Source: Conexibacter sp. CPCC 206217 (GTDB taxonomy: Bacteria; Actinomycetota; Thermoleophilia; Solirubrobacterales; Solirubrobacteraceae). From it: 64,000 nt of DNA. Where the stretch lies: contig NZ_JAUTDO010000011.1 of assembly GCF_030646165.1 (NCBI RefSeq), positions 84,180 to 148,179 of the forward strand, written 5' to 3'. Every line of letters starts with the position of its first letter. Within the stretch, counting starts at the first letter, position 1. A model generated the notes under the pieces. It saw only the letters and a program-made list of their open reading frames with translations, was not told the origin of the DNA and searched no databases. Positions 24,764-33,791 of the stretch are shown in pieces. The translations under genes and the position numbers were made by a program.

Positions 24764-26494
24764 TCACGACGGGGGCGCCGGACCCCAAGAAGTCGCGCCC
24801 TGTGCGATGTGCTCGGCGGTCAGGTACGCGAGCGCCATGATCGTGGTGGTGGGGTTGTAGCTGGGGTTGGTGGGGAACTGGCCGCCGCCGATGGCGAACA
24901 GACCGGCACACTCGTGGGTCTCACCGTGGCGGTCGACCACGGACGCCGCCGGGTCCTCGCCCATCCGGTGGGTGCCGACTTCATGGGTGGAGAGGTGCCA
25001 GGCCGGGCGCGGGGTCTCGTTCCAGAACTCGGTCATGCCCATCTCCTGACCGATCCGGCGCTTGATCCGCAGGTGGTACTCGACCGAGGCGACGTCGTGG
25101 TCAGTCCAGTCGTGGGTGATTCGCAACGCCGGTTGGCCCCACGGGTCCTCGACGTGCGGATCGAGGTCGATCGTCGCGTGCTCGGACGGGAGGCTCGCCG
25201 TCTGCGCGTACATCGCGTGCATGCGGCGGAAGTTCTGCCGCGCCCACTCCTTCATGCCTGCACCCCATGTCGGGGCGTGCGGCGGCATCGCGTGCATTCC
25301 CTCGATCGGCTGGATGTCTCCCGAGTGGCTGGTGATCGCCGAACCCCACAGCACGCCGAGGTCGTTGTCGGGAATCAGCTCCGCGTTGACGTCGTCGATC
25401 ACGCTCGCCGCCGTCAACGGCCCCATGAACGAGTTCGTGTACTCGGGCATCAGGCCGGCGAACATGCCGTAGTTGTGGGTCATGAAGTACTTGCCGGTGC
25501 AGCCGTTGCCGTCCACGCCGGACACGAGCAGCAGCCGAGTGTTCTCGAGCGAGTAGCAGGCGAGCACCACGCGATCGGCCAACAGCTCGCGGCGGCGGCC
25601 GTCCGGGTCGATGTACCGGACGCCTCGCACCCGCCGTCCGTCGTCGCTGCGCAGGACCTCGATCACGCGGTGATGCGGCCGCAGGTCGAGGTTGCCCGTC
25701 ATCAGGCCCTTCGGCACCGACGTGACGTGCGTGGACGTCTTCGCGTCGACGTGACACGGGTAGCCGTGGCAGAAGCCGCAGTAGGTGCAGCCGGAGCGGC
25801 CCTCGGCGAAGTCGTCGGTCGTCACGATCGCGGCCGGCTGGGGGAACGGGTGGTATCCGAGCCGACGAGCCGCCTCCACGAAGCGCTTGTCGCCGGCGCC
25901 GTTGCGCAGCGGCGGCATCGGGAAGTCCCGCGCGCGCGGCGATTCGAACGGATTGCCGCCCTCGATCGATCTGCCTCTGACGTTGCCTGCGCGACCTGAG
26001 ACGCCCTGCTCCCACTCGACGCGGTCGAAGTACGGCTCCAGCTCGTCGTAGGTGATCGGCCAGTCGACCACGTCGGTGCCCTCCGGCAGCGCGCTCCTGC
26101 CCCAGCGCGCGACGAGCTCGGTGCGCATGCGGAAGTCTGCCGCCCGCAGCCGCCAGGAGGCGCCGCCCCAGTGGACGGTGCCTCCGCCCGTGCCCAGCGA
26201 CGGCGGCAGATGCAGCGGCTCGTCGACCGCGAGCGGCCCGACCGCCCACGGCAGCACCGTCGCTCTGGAGCGGGCGTCAGGGCGCCAGGTGATCGGGTCA
26301 CGGCCCATGTGCGGGACGATCTCCTTGCGGACGTAGTACTTGATCTCGTCGTGCTTGAAGCGCACGTCGTCGCCGTCGTATGCCGGGCCTTTGTCGAACC
26401 CGACGACCTTGGCGCCGGCGCTTGCCAGCTCGGCTGCGACGATCGCGCCCGAGGCGCCCATCCCGACCACGATCGCGTCGATCTGCTCGCTCAT
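24764..26494 (-). CDS. GMC-family flavin dehydrogenase, FeS-type large subunit
   Basis: 576 aa. It has the FAD motif IVVGMGASGAIVAAELASAG near residue 10, GTGGGTVHWGGASWRL, and the C-terminal FAD-binding SYNPTTTIMALAYLTAEHIA. A cysteine cluster GCTYCGFCHGYPCH near residue 240 resembles the cluster region of FAD-dependent glucose/gluconate-type dehydrogenases. The active-site His is probably in STHEVGTHRMGED. It overlaps the small-subunit gene by 4 bp, so the two likely form a membrane-linked sugar or alcohol dehydrogenase. Last gene of the long operon. Confidence 0.88.
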   Translation of the reverse strand: MSEQIDAIVVGMGASGAIVAAELASAGAKVVGFDKGPAYDGDDVRFKHDEIKYYVRKEIVPHMGRDPITWRPDARSRATVLPWAVGPLAVDEPLHLPPSLGTGGGTVHWGGASWRLRAADFRMRTELVARWGRSALPEGTDVVDWPITYDELEPYFDRVEWEQGVSGRAGNVRGRSIEGGNPFESPRARDFPMPPLRNGAGDKRFVEAARRLGYHPFPQPAAIVTTDDFAEGRSGCTYCGFCHGYPCHVDAKTSTHVTSVPKGLMTGNLDLRPHHRVIEVLRSDDGRRVRGVRYIDPDGRRRELLADRVVLACYSLENTRLLLVSGVDGNGCTGKYFMTHNYGMFAGLMPEYTNSFMGPLTAASVIDDVNAELIPDNDLGVLWGSAITSHSGDIQPIEGMHAMPPHAPTWGAGMKEWARQNFRRMHAMYAQTASLPSEHATIDLDPHVEDPWGQPALRITHDWTDHDVASVEYHLRIKRRIGQEMGMTEFWNETPRPAWHLSTHEVGTHRMGEDPAASVVDRHGETHECAGLFAIGGGQFPTNPSYNPTTTIMALAYLTAEHIAQGATSWGPAPPS

Positions 26495-27093
26495 CGCGCA
26501 TGCTCCTGCCCGCGCTCGGCATGCTCGCGGCGCAGGTCCGCCAGCGTCTTGACCGGCAGGTCGAGGGCGTCGAACCCGTACGTGCCGTGCTGGCCCTCGC
26601 CGTAGCCCCAGTACGCGCCGGGGAAGCCGAGCAGCCGCCAGCCGAGGCCGTCGCGGTTGCCGCCGTAGACCGGGTCGCAGAAGGTCCCCTGGATCACGTG
26701 CTCGCGCACGACCGCGAAGAAGTACGCCAGCCGCGCCTGGCGCGCGTCGCCGGTCGCCGCCTGCGGCCGCTGCGCCGCGAGCGGATCGCAGAGCACGGTC
26801 AGCAGTTCATCCTGCTGGGTCTCGCTCAGCTTCGCGAACGGCGCGTCGCTGCGCTCGATCGCAAACGCGTCGAGCTCCTCGCAGCCGCGCCGGTAGAGCT
26901 CGCGGAGGTTGGCGTAGGCGCCCGTCAGCGCACGGTCGACGTAGACGACCGCACCGGCCTCGCGCGCGCCCGGGTCGTGCTCGTCGCCGGGCAGGATGCG
27001 GCCGGCGAGCGCGTCGACCGTCGCCGCCTCACGGTGGTTGAGGCAGGTCAGCACCGTGAGCGCCAGCAGCACGCCCTGCGCATCGACCGCCAT
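26491..27093 (-). CDS. Gluconate 2-dehydrogenase subunit 3-like small subunit
   Basis: 200 aa. The fold is recognisable from TVDALAGRILPGDEHDPGAR, VYVDRAL and the C-terminal TFCDPVYGGNRDGLGWRLLG, the signature of the gamma subunit that chaperones GMC dehydrogenases. The usual twin-arginine signal is absent; a weak hydrophobic start (GVLLALTVLTCL) replaces it. Both its start and its stop are ATGA-coupled to the two GMC genes, fixing its place between them. Confidence 0.85.
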   Translation of the reverse strand: MAVDAQGVLLALTVLTCLNHREAATVDALAGRILPGDEHDPGAREAGAVVYVDRALTGAYANLRELYRRGCEELDAFAIERSDAPFAKLSETQQDELLTVLCDPLAAQRPQAATGDARQARLAYFFAVVREHVIQGTFCDPVYGGNRDGLGWRLLGFPGAYWGYGEGQHGTYGFDALDLPVKTLADLRREHAERGQEHAR

Positions 27094-28676
27094 CAGGCGC
27101 CGGCCCGGTCCGCCGCCGTCGGCGCGAGCGTCCTGCCGAGCGCGAAGTCCGCCGCGCGCTCGCCGATCATCACGATCGTGGCGTTCGGGTTGCCGCGGAT
27201 CATGTGCGGCAGCACCGAGCCGTCGGCCACGCGCAGCCCCTCGCAGCCGAACACGCGCAGCTCGTCGTCGACGACGCGGCCGATCGCGCACGTCGAGGTG
27301 GGATGGAACCAGCCCATCCCTCTGCGCTCGATGTGCTCGAGCAGGTCCTCGTCGCTGTCGGATCTGGGATAGACGAGCCGCTCGGTCTCGTAGTCCTTGA
27401 TCGGCGCGTGGTCGGCGATCTCCATCGCGATCCGCATCCCGGCGACCTGCACGCGGCGGTCGTGCTCGGTTTGGAAGTGGTTGTGCACGATCCGCGGCTT
27501 GGCGAGCGGATTGGACGAGCGCAGCGCGACCGTGCCCGTGCTGGTCGGCCGTGTGACCTCGCTGATGTAGGTGTAGGCCGGCTGGGTCATCGCGCCGACG
27601 CCGTCGCCGGCCAGCATCACCGGCGCGACGATGATCTGCACGTCGGGCACCGGCTCCGACGGGGCCGTGCGGAAGAAGCCGCCGGCTTCGACGACGTTGG
27701 ACGACAGCCGGCCGCCGCCGTCGCGCTCGTAGCGCTCCCAATCCTCGGCGCTGCCGATCCCGAGCAGGCTCTCGCCGGTCACGCCGACGATGAACGGCGT
27801 CCCGGGGTGGTCCATCAGGTTGGCGCCGACGGGCAGCTCCTCGCGCAGCTCGATTCCCATCTCGCGCAGGTGGGCGGCCGGGCCGATGCCCGAGAGCATC
27901 AGCAGCTGCGGCGTGTTGTACGCGCCGGCGGCGAGGATCACCTCCGTGCCGGCGTGCAGCTGCTGCACCGTCCCGTCCCGGAGCAGCACCTCGACGCCGA
28001 CCGCGCGACGGCCCTCGAACAGGATCCGCGTCGTCTGGGCGTGGGTCAGCAGCTCGAAGTTGGGGCGCTCCAGCGCCGGGCGCACGTAGGCGTCGGCGGT
28101 CGACCAGCGCTTGCCGTCCCGCTGGTTGAGCTGCCAGAAGCCGACGCCCTCGCGCTCGGGGCCGTTGAAGTCGTCGAGGCGGTGGTGGCCGGCGACCTGC
28201 GCGGCCTGCACCCATGCCTCGGTCAGCTTGTTGGTCGAGACGCGGTCGGAGACGACGAGCGGACCGGTGCTGCCGTGCACGCCGGACTCGAAGCGGACGT
28301 TGCCCTCGGCGCGCTTGTAGTAGGGCAGCACGTCCTCCCACGACCAGCCGCGCAGGCCGGCGGCCGTCCACTCCTCGAAGTCGAGCGGCATGGCGCGCAC
28401 GTAGAGCATGGCGTTCATCGAGGAGGTGCCGCCGAGCACCTTGCCGCGCGGGTAGGGGAGACGGCGGCCGCCGAGGAAGGGCTCGGGCTCCGACCAATAC
28501 TCCCAGTCGCCCGGGGTCGCGTACTGCCCGCTCCAGAGCGACGGGATCTTGTACTCGTTGCCCGCGTCCTGTCCGCCGGCCTCGACCAGCAAGACCCGTG
28601 CGGACGTCTCCTCGCTCAGGCGCCCGGCGGCTGCGGCGCCGCCCGAACCGGCGCCGACGACGATGTAATCGTGCAT
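27093..28676 (-). CDS. GMC-family oxidoreductase (choline-dehydrogenase-like)
   Basis: 527 aa. MHDYIVVGAGSGGAAAAGRL is the FAD Rossmann motif, followed by PRGKVLGGTSSMNAMLYVRA, the GMC signature 1. Signature 2 is ILAAGAYNTPQLLMLSGIGP. The catalytic His/Asn pair lies in WFHPTSTCAIG and RGNPNATIVMIGERAA. It oxidises an alcohol to an aldehyde or ketone; the substrate is unknown. It has no cysteine cluster, unlike the other GMC protein here. Start chosen at 28676 where the FAD motif begins. Confidence 0.9.
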   Translation of the reverse strand: MHDYIVVGAGSGGAAAAGRLSEETSARVLLVEAGGQDAGNEYKIPSLWSGQYATPGDWEYWSEPEPFLGGRRLPYPRGKVLGGTSSMNAMLYVRAMPLDFEEWTAAGLRGWSWEDVLPYYKRAEGNVRFESGVHGSTGPLVVSDRVSTNKLTEAWVQAAQVAGHHRLDDFNGPEREGVGFWQLNQRDGKRWSTADAYVRPALERPNFELLTHAQTTRILFEGRRAVGVEVLLRDGTVQQLHAGTEVILAAGAYNTPQLLMLSGIGPAAHLREMGIELREELPVGANLMDHPGTPFIVGVTGESLLGIGSAEDWERYERDGGGRLSSNVVEAGGFFRTAPSEPVPDVQIIVAPVMLAGDGVGAMTQPAYTYISEVTRPTSTGTVALRSSNPLAKPRIVHNHFQTEHDRRVQVAGMRIAMEIADHAPIKDYETERLVYPRSDSDEDLLEHIERRGMGWFHPTSTCAIGRVVDDELRVFGCEGLRVADGSVLPHMIRGNPNATIVMIGERAADFALGRTLAPTAADRAGA

Positions 28677-28717
28677 CTGACGTGCTCCTCGTGTGGCGGG
28701 TGTTGTCTCGTTCTCGA

Positions 28718-29815
28718 TCACGACATGCAGCCCCGGGCGTCGACGGTCCAGCGCTGCACCGTGCGCCCGTCGCGTTGCACGTCGGCCTCCGCGAAGGCGT
28801 TGACGACCGGGCACGCATGGTTGGGGATGATCGTGAGCTGCTCGCCGACGGCGATCGGCTCGCCCTCCGCGACCTGCAGCCAGCCGTGCTCCTCCGACAG
28901 CGCGACGAGCGTGATCCCAGGCCGCTCGGCGACCACGCCGAAGCCGGTCGTCGTCTGCGTCCCGTGCGCGCCACGGTCGAGCGTCAGCGCCTTGGAGCCG
29001 GCGTCGACGATCGCGCGCTGGGGCGTCGGCGTGCTGACGACCGTCGTCAGCACCGAGAGCGCGCAGCGCGCGGCCGGCGCGACGCCGAGAGCGAGTTGGT
29101 TGGCGTCGTTGAAGACGTAGTTGCCGGGGCGGACCTCGGTCAGGCCGGGCACGCTCAGCGTGCCGGCGACGCCGGGGGTCGAGCCGGTGCTGACGATCTC
29201 GACCGCGTGCCCGTCCGCTCGCAGCGCGCCGGCGACCGCGACGAGCCGCTGCGCCTCGTCGCGCGCGACCGCCGCGCGCTGCTCGGGGTCGGGTACGCCG
29301 TAGGTCGCGCCCTCGTGGCTGCAGACGCCGCGCAGTCGCAGCGACGGCAACGTCGCGACAGCGGCTGCGAGCGTGCGTGCGCTCGGTTCGTCCACGCCGA
29401 CGCGGTGGCTGCCTGCGTCGACCTTGATCAGCACGTCGAGCGGGTCCGGCTCGCCGGCCATCGCTTCGGCCAGCGCTCGCGCCATCGGCTCCGCGTCCAC
29501 GATCGTCATCACGTGGGCGCGGCGCGTCAGCGCACGCAGTCGCGCCAGCTTCGGCGCACCGATGAGCGGATAGCAGACGAACAGCTCTGTCAGCCCGCGG
29601 TCAGCGAGCGCCTCTGCCTCCGACAGCTTGGCCGTCGTCAGCCCGAGCGCGCCCAGCGCGAGCTGGCGGCGGCCGATCTCGGCCATCTTGTGCGTCTTGA
29701 CGTGCGGACGCAGCCCCAGGCCGGCGTCGCGGGTCCGCTGCGCCATCGCGCTCAGGTTGCGCTCCAGACGGCCGAGGTCGATCTGCAGGCGCGGCGTGTC
29801 GGCCAGCTCGGTCAA
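28718..29815 (-). CDS. D-threonine aldolase-fold PLP enzyme (copy 1)
   Basis: 365 aa from a TTG, 4 bp after the upstream stop. The N-terminal alanine-racemase-type barrel has the PLP lysine in RPHVKTHKMAEI. The C-terminal metal-binding domain has PNHACPVVN, the paired His and Cys of D-threonine aldolase, D-serine dehydratase and beta-hydroxyaspartate aldolase relatives. Such enzymes cleave or dehydrate beta-hydroxy D-amino acids. It fits with the D-aminoacylase and second homologue in the operon. Confidence 0.85.
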   Translation of the reverse strand: MTELADTPRLQIDLGRLERNLSAMAQRTRDAGLGLRPHVKTHKMAEIGRRQLALGALGLTTAKLSEAEALADRGLTELFVCYPLIGAPKLARLRALTRRAHVMTIVDAEPMARALAEAMAGEPDPLDVLIKVDAGSHRVGVDEPSARTLAAAVATLPSLRLRGVCSHEGATYGVPDPEQRAAVARDEAQRLVAVAGALRADGHAVEIVSTGSTPGVAGTLSVPGLTEVRPGNYVFNDANQLALGVAPAARCALSVLTTVVSTPTPQRAIVDAGSKALTLDRGAHGTQTTTGFGVVAERPGITLVALSEEHGWLQVAEGEPIAVGEQLTIIPNHACPVVNAFAEADVQRDGRTVQRWTVDARGCMS

Positions 29816-29819
29816 CTGC

Positions 29820-31028
29820 TCACCACGTCACTTTCGGGCTCGACGTGACCTGCTCGGCACCGTCCTCGGTGACGATCAGCATGTCCTCGATGCAGACCGA
29901 GCCGATCTCGGTCGGCACGATCATCGGCTCGATGTAGAACGTCATGCCGGCACGCAGCGGGTCGGCGCCCGCCACGAAGTAGGGATCCTCGGCCAGCTCC
30001 AGGCCGCCGCCGTGGCTGGTCGTGAAGTCCCACGCGGCGAAGCCGTGATCGGCGATGACGGCCGACATCGTCTGCAGCACCACGATCGGCTCGACGCCGT
30101 CGCGCACGACCGCCAAGCCGGCCTCCTCGGCCGCCAGGCACGCCTCGAACAGCGCGACGTCCTGCGGGCGCGCTCTGCCGGGGATCCCCACGCGCGCCAT
30201 GTCGGACTGGTAGCCGCGATACTTGGCGGCCATGTCGACGTTGAGGAACTCGCCCGGCTCGACGACCTTGCCGCGCAGCGCGTAGACGTTCTTCATGAAG
30301 CTGCGCTGGCCCGAGGAGATGAACGTCTGGCATCTCTCGGCGCCGGCCGCGACGGCGGCGCCGATGATCGCGCCCGCGACCTCGCTCTCGGTCACGCCCG
30401 GCTCGATTATCGCGAGGCCTGCGTCCATCGCCGCGGACGTGATGACGCCCAGCTCGCGGATCGCCTCCTGCTCGGCCGCGCTCTTGATCGCGCGCATGCC
30501 GCGCAGCAGCTTGGAGCCGTCGACCAGCACCGCGTCGGGCAGCCGCTCGCGCAGCTCAGCGTGGATCCGCATCGGCAGATGGCGCGTGTCGGCGTAGGCG
30601 ACCCTCCCGCGTGCGAGGCCCCACTCGCCGATCAGGTCGGCGGCGCCCGCCACCACGGTGTGCGGGCGCTTGGTCGACTGCGCGTTGAGCAGCACGCGCA
30701 CGTCTCTCATCCAGGTCGTCTGGATGTTCGAGTGCATCGGCTCGCCGTGGTAGATCGCATTCGTGATCAGCGTCGGCTCGCCCGCCTGCGGGATCAGCAC
30801 GACCGTGTCGCCCCAGTAGTTGAAGAACCCGCTCAGATAGCGGACGCTGCATTCGGCGTCGCCGCCGTAGACGACCATCGCGTCGATCTGCTCGTCGGCC
30901 AGCAGGCGCTGCAGCCGGTCGATCCGCGCCCGGTACTCGGCGATCTCGAAGTCGAGCTCGAGTATCGGCTCGCGGTCCTCCCATGAGAACGGGACACGAG
31001 CATCGATGTCGCTCGCAAATGCACTCAT
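29820..31028 (-). CDS. M24-family metallopeptidase / creatinase-type hydrolase
   Basis: 402 aa with an N-terminal creatinase-like domain and a C-terminal pita-bread fold. Candidate metal ligands are Asp in LNVDMAAKYRGYQSDMARVG (two), His in TSHGGGLELA and Glu in YIEPMI and CIEDMLIV. Members include prolidase, creatinase and ectoine hydrolase, so the reaction may be hydrolysis of a C-N bond in a small metabolite rather than peptide cleavage. Its start follows the GntR stop directly (TGAATG). Confidence 0.85.
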   Translation of the reverse strand: MSAFASDIDARVPFSWEDREPILELDFEIAEYRARIDRLQRLLADEQIDAMVVYGGDAECSVRYLSGFFNYWGDTVVLIPQAGEPTLITNAIYHGEPMHSNIQTTWMRDVRVLLNAQSTKRPHTVVAGAADLIGEWGLARGRVAYADTRHLPMRIHAELRERLPDAVLVDGSKLLRGMRAIKSAAEQEAIRELGVITSAAMDAGLAIIEPGVTESEVAGAIIGAAVAAGAERCQTFISSGQRSFMKNVYALRGKVVEPGEFLNVDMAAKYRGYQSDMARVGIPGRARPQDVALFEACLAAEEAGLAVVRDGVEPIVVLQTMSAVIADHGFAAWDFTTSHGGGLELAEDPYFVAGADPLRAGMTFYIEPMIVPTEIGSVCIEDMLIVTEDGAEQVTSSPKVTW

Positions 31029-31757
31029 TCAGGTGTCCTCTTTTCGTGACGGGTCCTGCTCGTTGGTGACGATCCAGGCAAAGTCGGAGATGTGCTGGCG
31101 CATGCGGGTGCGCGCGAGGTCGGGATCGCGCGCCGCGATCGCCTCGTAGATGCCCTCGAGGTCGGCCAGTCCCTTTGCGCGCGAGCTGGCCGGCACGCGT
31201 GAGAGCACGACCTCGAGGCCGCCGAGCACGCCGGCGAAGACGATCGCGGCCGCTCGATTGCCGGATGCCACCGCGACGCGCTGGTGGAAGGCGTGGTCGT
31301 CGTAGAACAACGACTCGCTCTCGTGCGCCTGGCGCAACAGCTCCTCGAGCGCCGAGAGATCCTCCGCGGTGGCGCGCTTCGCGGCCCAATACGCGTTGGC
31401 GCCTTCCAGCGACTGGCGCAGCTCGGCCAGCTCGAGCACCGAGATGTCGCCGATCTCGACGAGCAGCTCGAGCTGATCTCTGAACTGGCGTCCACCGTCC
31501 ATGCGACGGACGAACGTGCCGCCGGTGCTGCCTGGCCGGACCTCGACCAACCCGGCGCGCTCGAGCACGCGGATCGCCTCCAGCACGCCGTTGCGGCTGA
31601 CGCCGAACTGCGTCGCCAGCTCGCGCTGGTTGGGCAGCCGGTCGCCCGGTCTCAGCTTGCCGCTGGAGATCGATTCGCGCACCTGCTCGACGATCGACTC
31701 GAATGTTCGCACCGGTGTGATCCGGTTGTAGAGCGTCTCAGTGACCCTCGGCATCAT
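31029..31757 (-). CDS. GntR/FadR-family transcriptional regulator
   Basis: 242 aa. The winged helix includes GDRLPNQRELATQFGVSRNG and VLEAIRVLERAGLVEVRPGS. The C-terminal FCD domain has the metal-ligand pattern FYDDHAFHQRVAVASGN. It sits in the middle of the operon and is the best candidate to control it, probably responding to a carboxylate or amino-acid pathway intermediate. Candidate operators upstream of the first gene are listed separately. Confidence 0.88.
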   Translation of the reverse strand: MMPRVTETLYNRITPVRTFESIVEQVRESISSGKLRPGDRLPNQRELATQFGVSRNGVLEAIRVLERAGLVEVRPGSTGGTFVRRMDGGRQFRDQLELLVEIGDISVLELAELRQSLEGANAYWAAKRATAEDLSALEELLRQAHESESLFYDDHAFHQRVAVASGNRAAAIVFAGVLGGLEVVLSRVPASSRAKGLADLEGIYEAIAARDPDLARTRMRQHISDFAWIVTNEQDPSRKEDT

Positions 31758-31802
31758 TCCCCTTTGGTTGGCACGAGGACCGTATTGTCGTGAGGCGCTC
31801 GG

Positions 31803-32669
31803 TCACATGACGCGGGCCACCGCATGCAGGCCCTCCCTCCCGTAACCGCGCTCGACGAGGCGTCCGTAGAGCCCCGCCGCGCACGCCGCCAGCGGTGCCG
31901 CCGAGCCCGCGCCGGCAGCCGCCTGGGCAGCCGCCTCCAGGTCCTTGAGCGCGAGCGCCGACGTCACGCCGGGGGCGAAGTCGGCCGCCGCGATCCGCGG
32001 CCCGAACGCCTCCAGCATCGGCGATCTCGCCGTGCTGCCGATCAGCGCCGCGAGCGTCGCCTGCGGCTCCGCGCCGCAGCGCTCGGCGAGCGCGAGCCCC
32101 TCCGCGATCGAAGCGACCCCGACGATCGCGATCACGTTGCCGGCCAGCTTCACCGCCTGCCCGCAACCGTGCGGGCCGACGAGCACCACGTTGGCTCCGA
32201 ACGCCTCCAGCAGCGGCAACACCCGTTCGAAGAGGTCGCGCGGCCCGCCGGCCATCACCGTCAGCGTCGCCGACTCGGCGCCTTCGCGACGGCCGCTGAC
32301 GGGCGCCTCCAGGAATTCGATCCCGCGCTCGGCGAGTCGCCGCGCGCATGCGATCGCGTACTCGGGCGTCGTCGTGCTGCAGTCGACCACGACCGCGCCG
32401 GGGGCGAGCGTCTCGGCGAGGCCGTCGGGACCGAAGATCACCTGCTCGACCGCTGCGACATCCCACACCATCACGAACGCGACGTCGGCGTCGCGAGCGG
32501 CCGCCGCGGGCGTCGGCGCCAGCGTCGCACCAGCCGCGACGACGTCCTGAGCCTTGCGCGGGCTGCGGTTCCAGGCCGCGACCCTGTGGCCCGCAGCGAG
32601 CACGTGCGCCGCCATCGGCTCGCCCATCTCACCCAGGCCGCACCAGGCGACGTTGACGGCTTCGTTCAT
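31803..32669 (-). CDS. 3-hydroxyisobutyrate-dehydrogenase-family oxidoreductase
   Basis: 288 aa. The NAD(P) motif WCGLGEMGEPMAAHVLAAGH is at the start, followed by VVDCSTTTPE, the substrate loop EAPVSGRREGAESATLTVMA and the catalytic Lys in GCGQAVKLAGNVI. The family oxidises beta-hydroxy acids or reduces their semialdehydes (hydroxyisobutyrate, tartronate semialdehyde). In this operon it could handle a beta-hydroxy acid product. Spacing to neighbours is about 45 bp on each side. Confidence 0.88.
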   Translation of the reverse strand: MNEAVNVAWCGLGEMGEPMAAHVLAAGHRVAAWNRSPRKAQDVVAAGATLAPTPAAAARDADVAFVMVWDVAAVEQVIFGPDGLAETLAPGAVVVDCSTTTPEYAIACARRLAERGIEFLEAPVSGRREGAESATLTVMAGGPRDLFERVLPLLEAFGANVVLVGPHGCGQAVKLAGNVIAIVGVASIAEGLALAERCGAEPQATLAALIGSTARSPMLEAFGPRIAAADFAPGVTSALALKDLEAAAQAAAGAGSAAPLAACAAGLYGRLVERGYGREGLHAVARVM

Positions 32670-32711
32670 CGTTGCTGCTCCTCGAGCTCTGTTCGGCAGG
32701 TCGGCATCGCG

Positions 32712-33791
32712 TCAGGCTCCGATCGGCAGCGTGCCGTGGTCGTGACCGTCGTCGGTCACGACGACGAAGCGCCGATGCAGGCAGACGGTCGTGTCGGAGT
32801 GGCTCGGGACGAGCGCCACCAGATCGCCCGTCCTGAGCGCGTGGGCGCCGCCGGCGACGCGCCCGTGCTCGTCGCCGGCGGGCGTGTAGGCCGCGCCCGG
32901 CGGGAATGCGACGGCGGCGGGACCCAGGTCTCCGCTGACCGCTTTGACACCGGCGTCCACGATCAGCGTTGCGTCCGGCCGCACGCCGAGCACGCTGGCG
33001 ATCACGAACGCCGCCTGCTCATAGCGGTCGACGCCCGCGGCGCGGTAGGAGGCGTCGGCGAGCGCATAGGAGCCGGGCTGCACCTCGGTCGGCAGCGAGT
33101 GGTCGAGCGCGGGCTCCAGCGTTCCGGTGCCAGCGCAGGTCACGCGCTGCACCGGGTGGCCGGCCTGCTGCAGCTCGTGCACGCACGCGGCGGCCGCGTC
33201 GTAGGCCGCGTGCGCCCGCAGACGCCGCTCGGCGGCGTCGGGCAGCTGCTGCAGGTGCCCCTCGTAGGCCTGCACGCCGACCAGCTCCAGCGCCGGCGAC
33301 GACGCGATCCCGGCGGCGATCGCGACGAGCTGACCGGGCGCCGCGCCGGCGCGGTCCTGCCCGGCGTCGAGCTCGATCAGCACGCCGACGCGGTTGCGAG
33401 ATCCCGCGCCGGCGACTGCCAGCGCCTCGACCTGCGCGACGTCGTCGACGACGACCGAGACGGTCGCGACCGCCGCCAGCTCGAACAGCGCGCCGAGCTT
33501 TGCCGGCGCCAGCGCCGAGGTGAGATGCAGATCGGTCACGCCGCCGCCGACCATCGTCTGCGCCTCGGCGAGCGTCGCGGCGCAGACGCCGACCGCGCCG
33601 TGGCGCAGCTGCGCATGCGCGATCCAGGGGCTCTTGTGCCCCTTCACGTGCGGGCGCAGCGCGCGTCCGGCCGCGGTGCAGGCGGTCTGCATCGTCGCGA
33701 GGTTGCGCTCCAGCGCCTCCACGTTGACGACGAGCGCGGGGGTGCGCCCGCGCACGGCGGCGCCGAGCCGGTCGAGGGCCGCCGGTCTCAT
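32712..33791 (-). CDS. D-threonine aldolase-fold PLP enzyme (copy 2)
   Basis: 359 aa. PLP lysine in RPHVKGHKSPWI; the C-terminal metal site is PSHSDTTVCL. It is clearly related to the enzyme encoded at 28718 but diverged throughout, so the operon holds two paralogues with probably different substrates. Its start overlaps the D-aminoacylase stop by 4 bp. Confidence 0.85.
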   Translation of the reverse strand: MRPAALDRLGAAVRGRTPALVVNVEALERNLATMQTACTAAGRALRPHVKGHKSPWIAHAQLRHGAVGVCAATLAEAQTMVGGGVTDLHLTSALAPAKLGALFELAAVATVSVVVDDVAQVEALAVAGAGSRNRVGVLIELDAGQDRAGAAPGQLVAIAAGIASSPALELVGVQAYEGHLQQLPDAAERRLRAHAAYDAAAACVHELQQAGHPVQRVTCAGTGTLEPALDHSLPTEVQPGSYALADASYRAAGVDRYEQAAFVIASVLGVRPDATLIVDAGVKAVSGDLGPAAVAFPPGAAYTPAGDEHGRVAGGAHALRTGDLVALVPSHSDTTVCLHRRFVVVTDDGHDHGTLPIGA

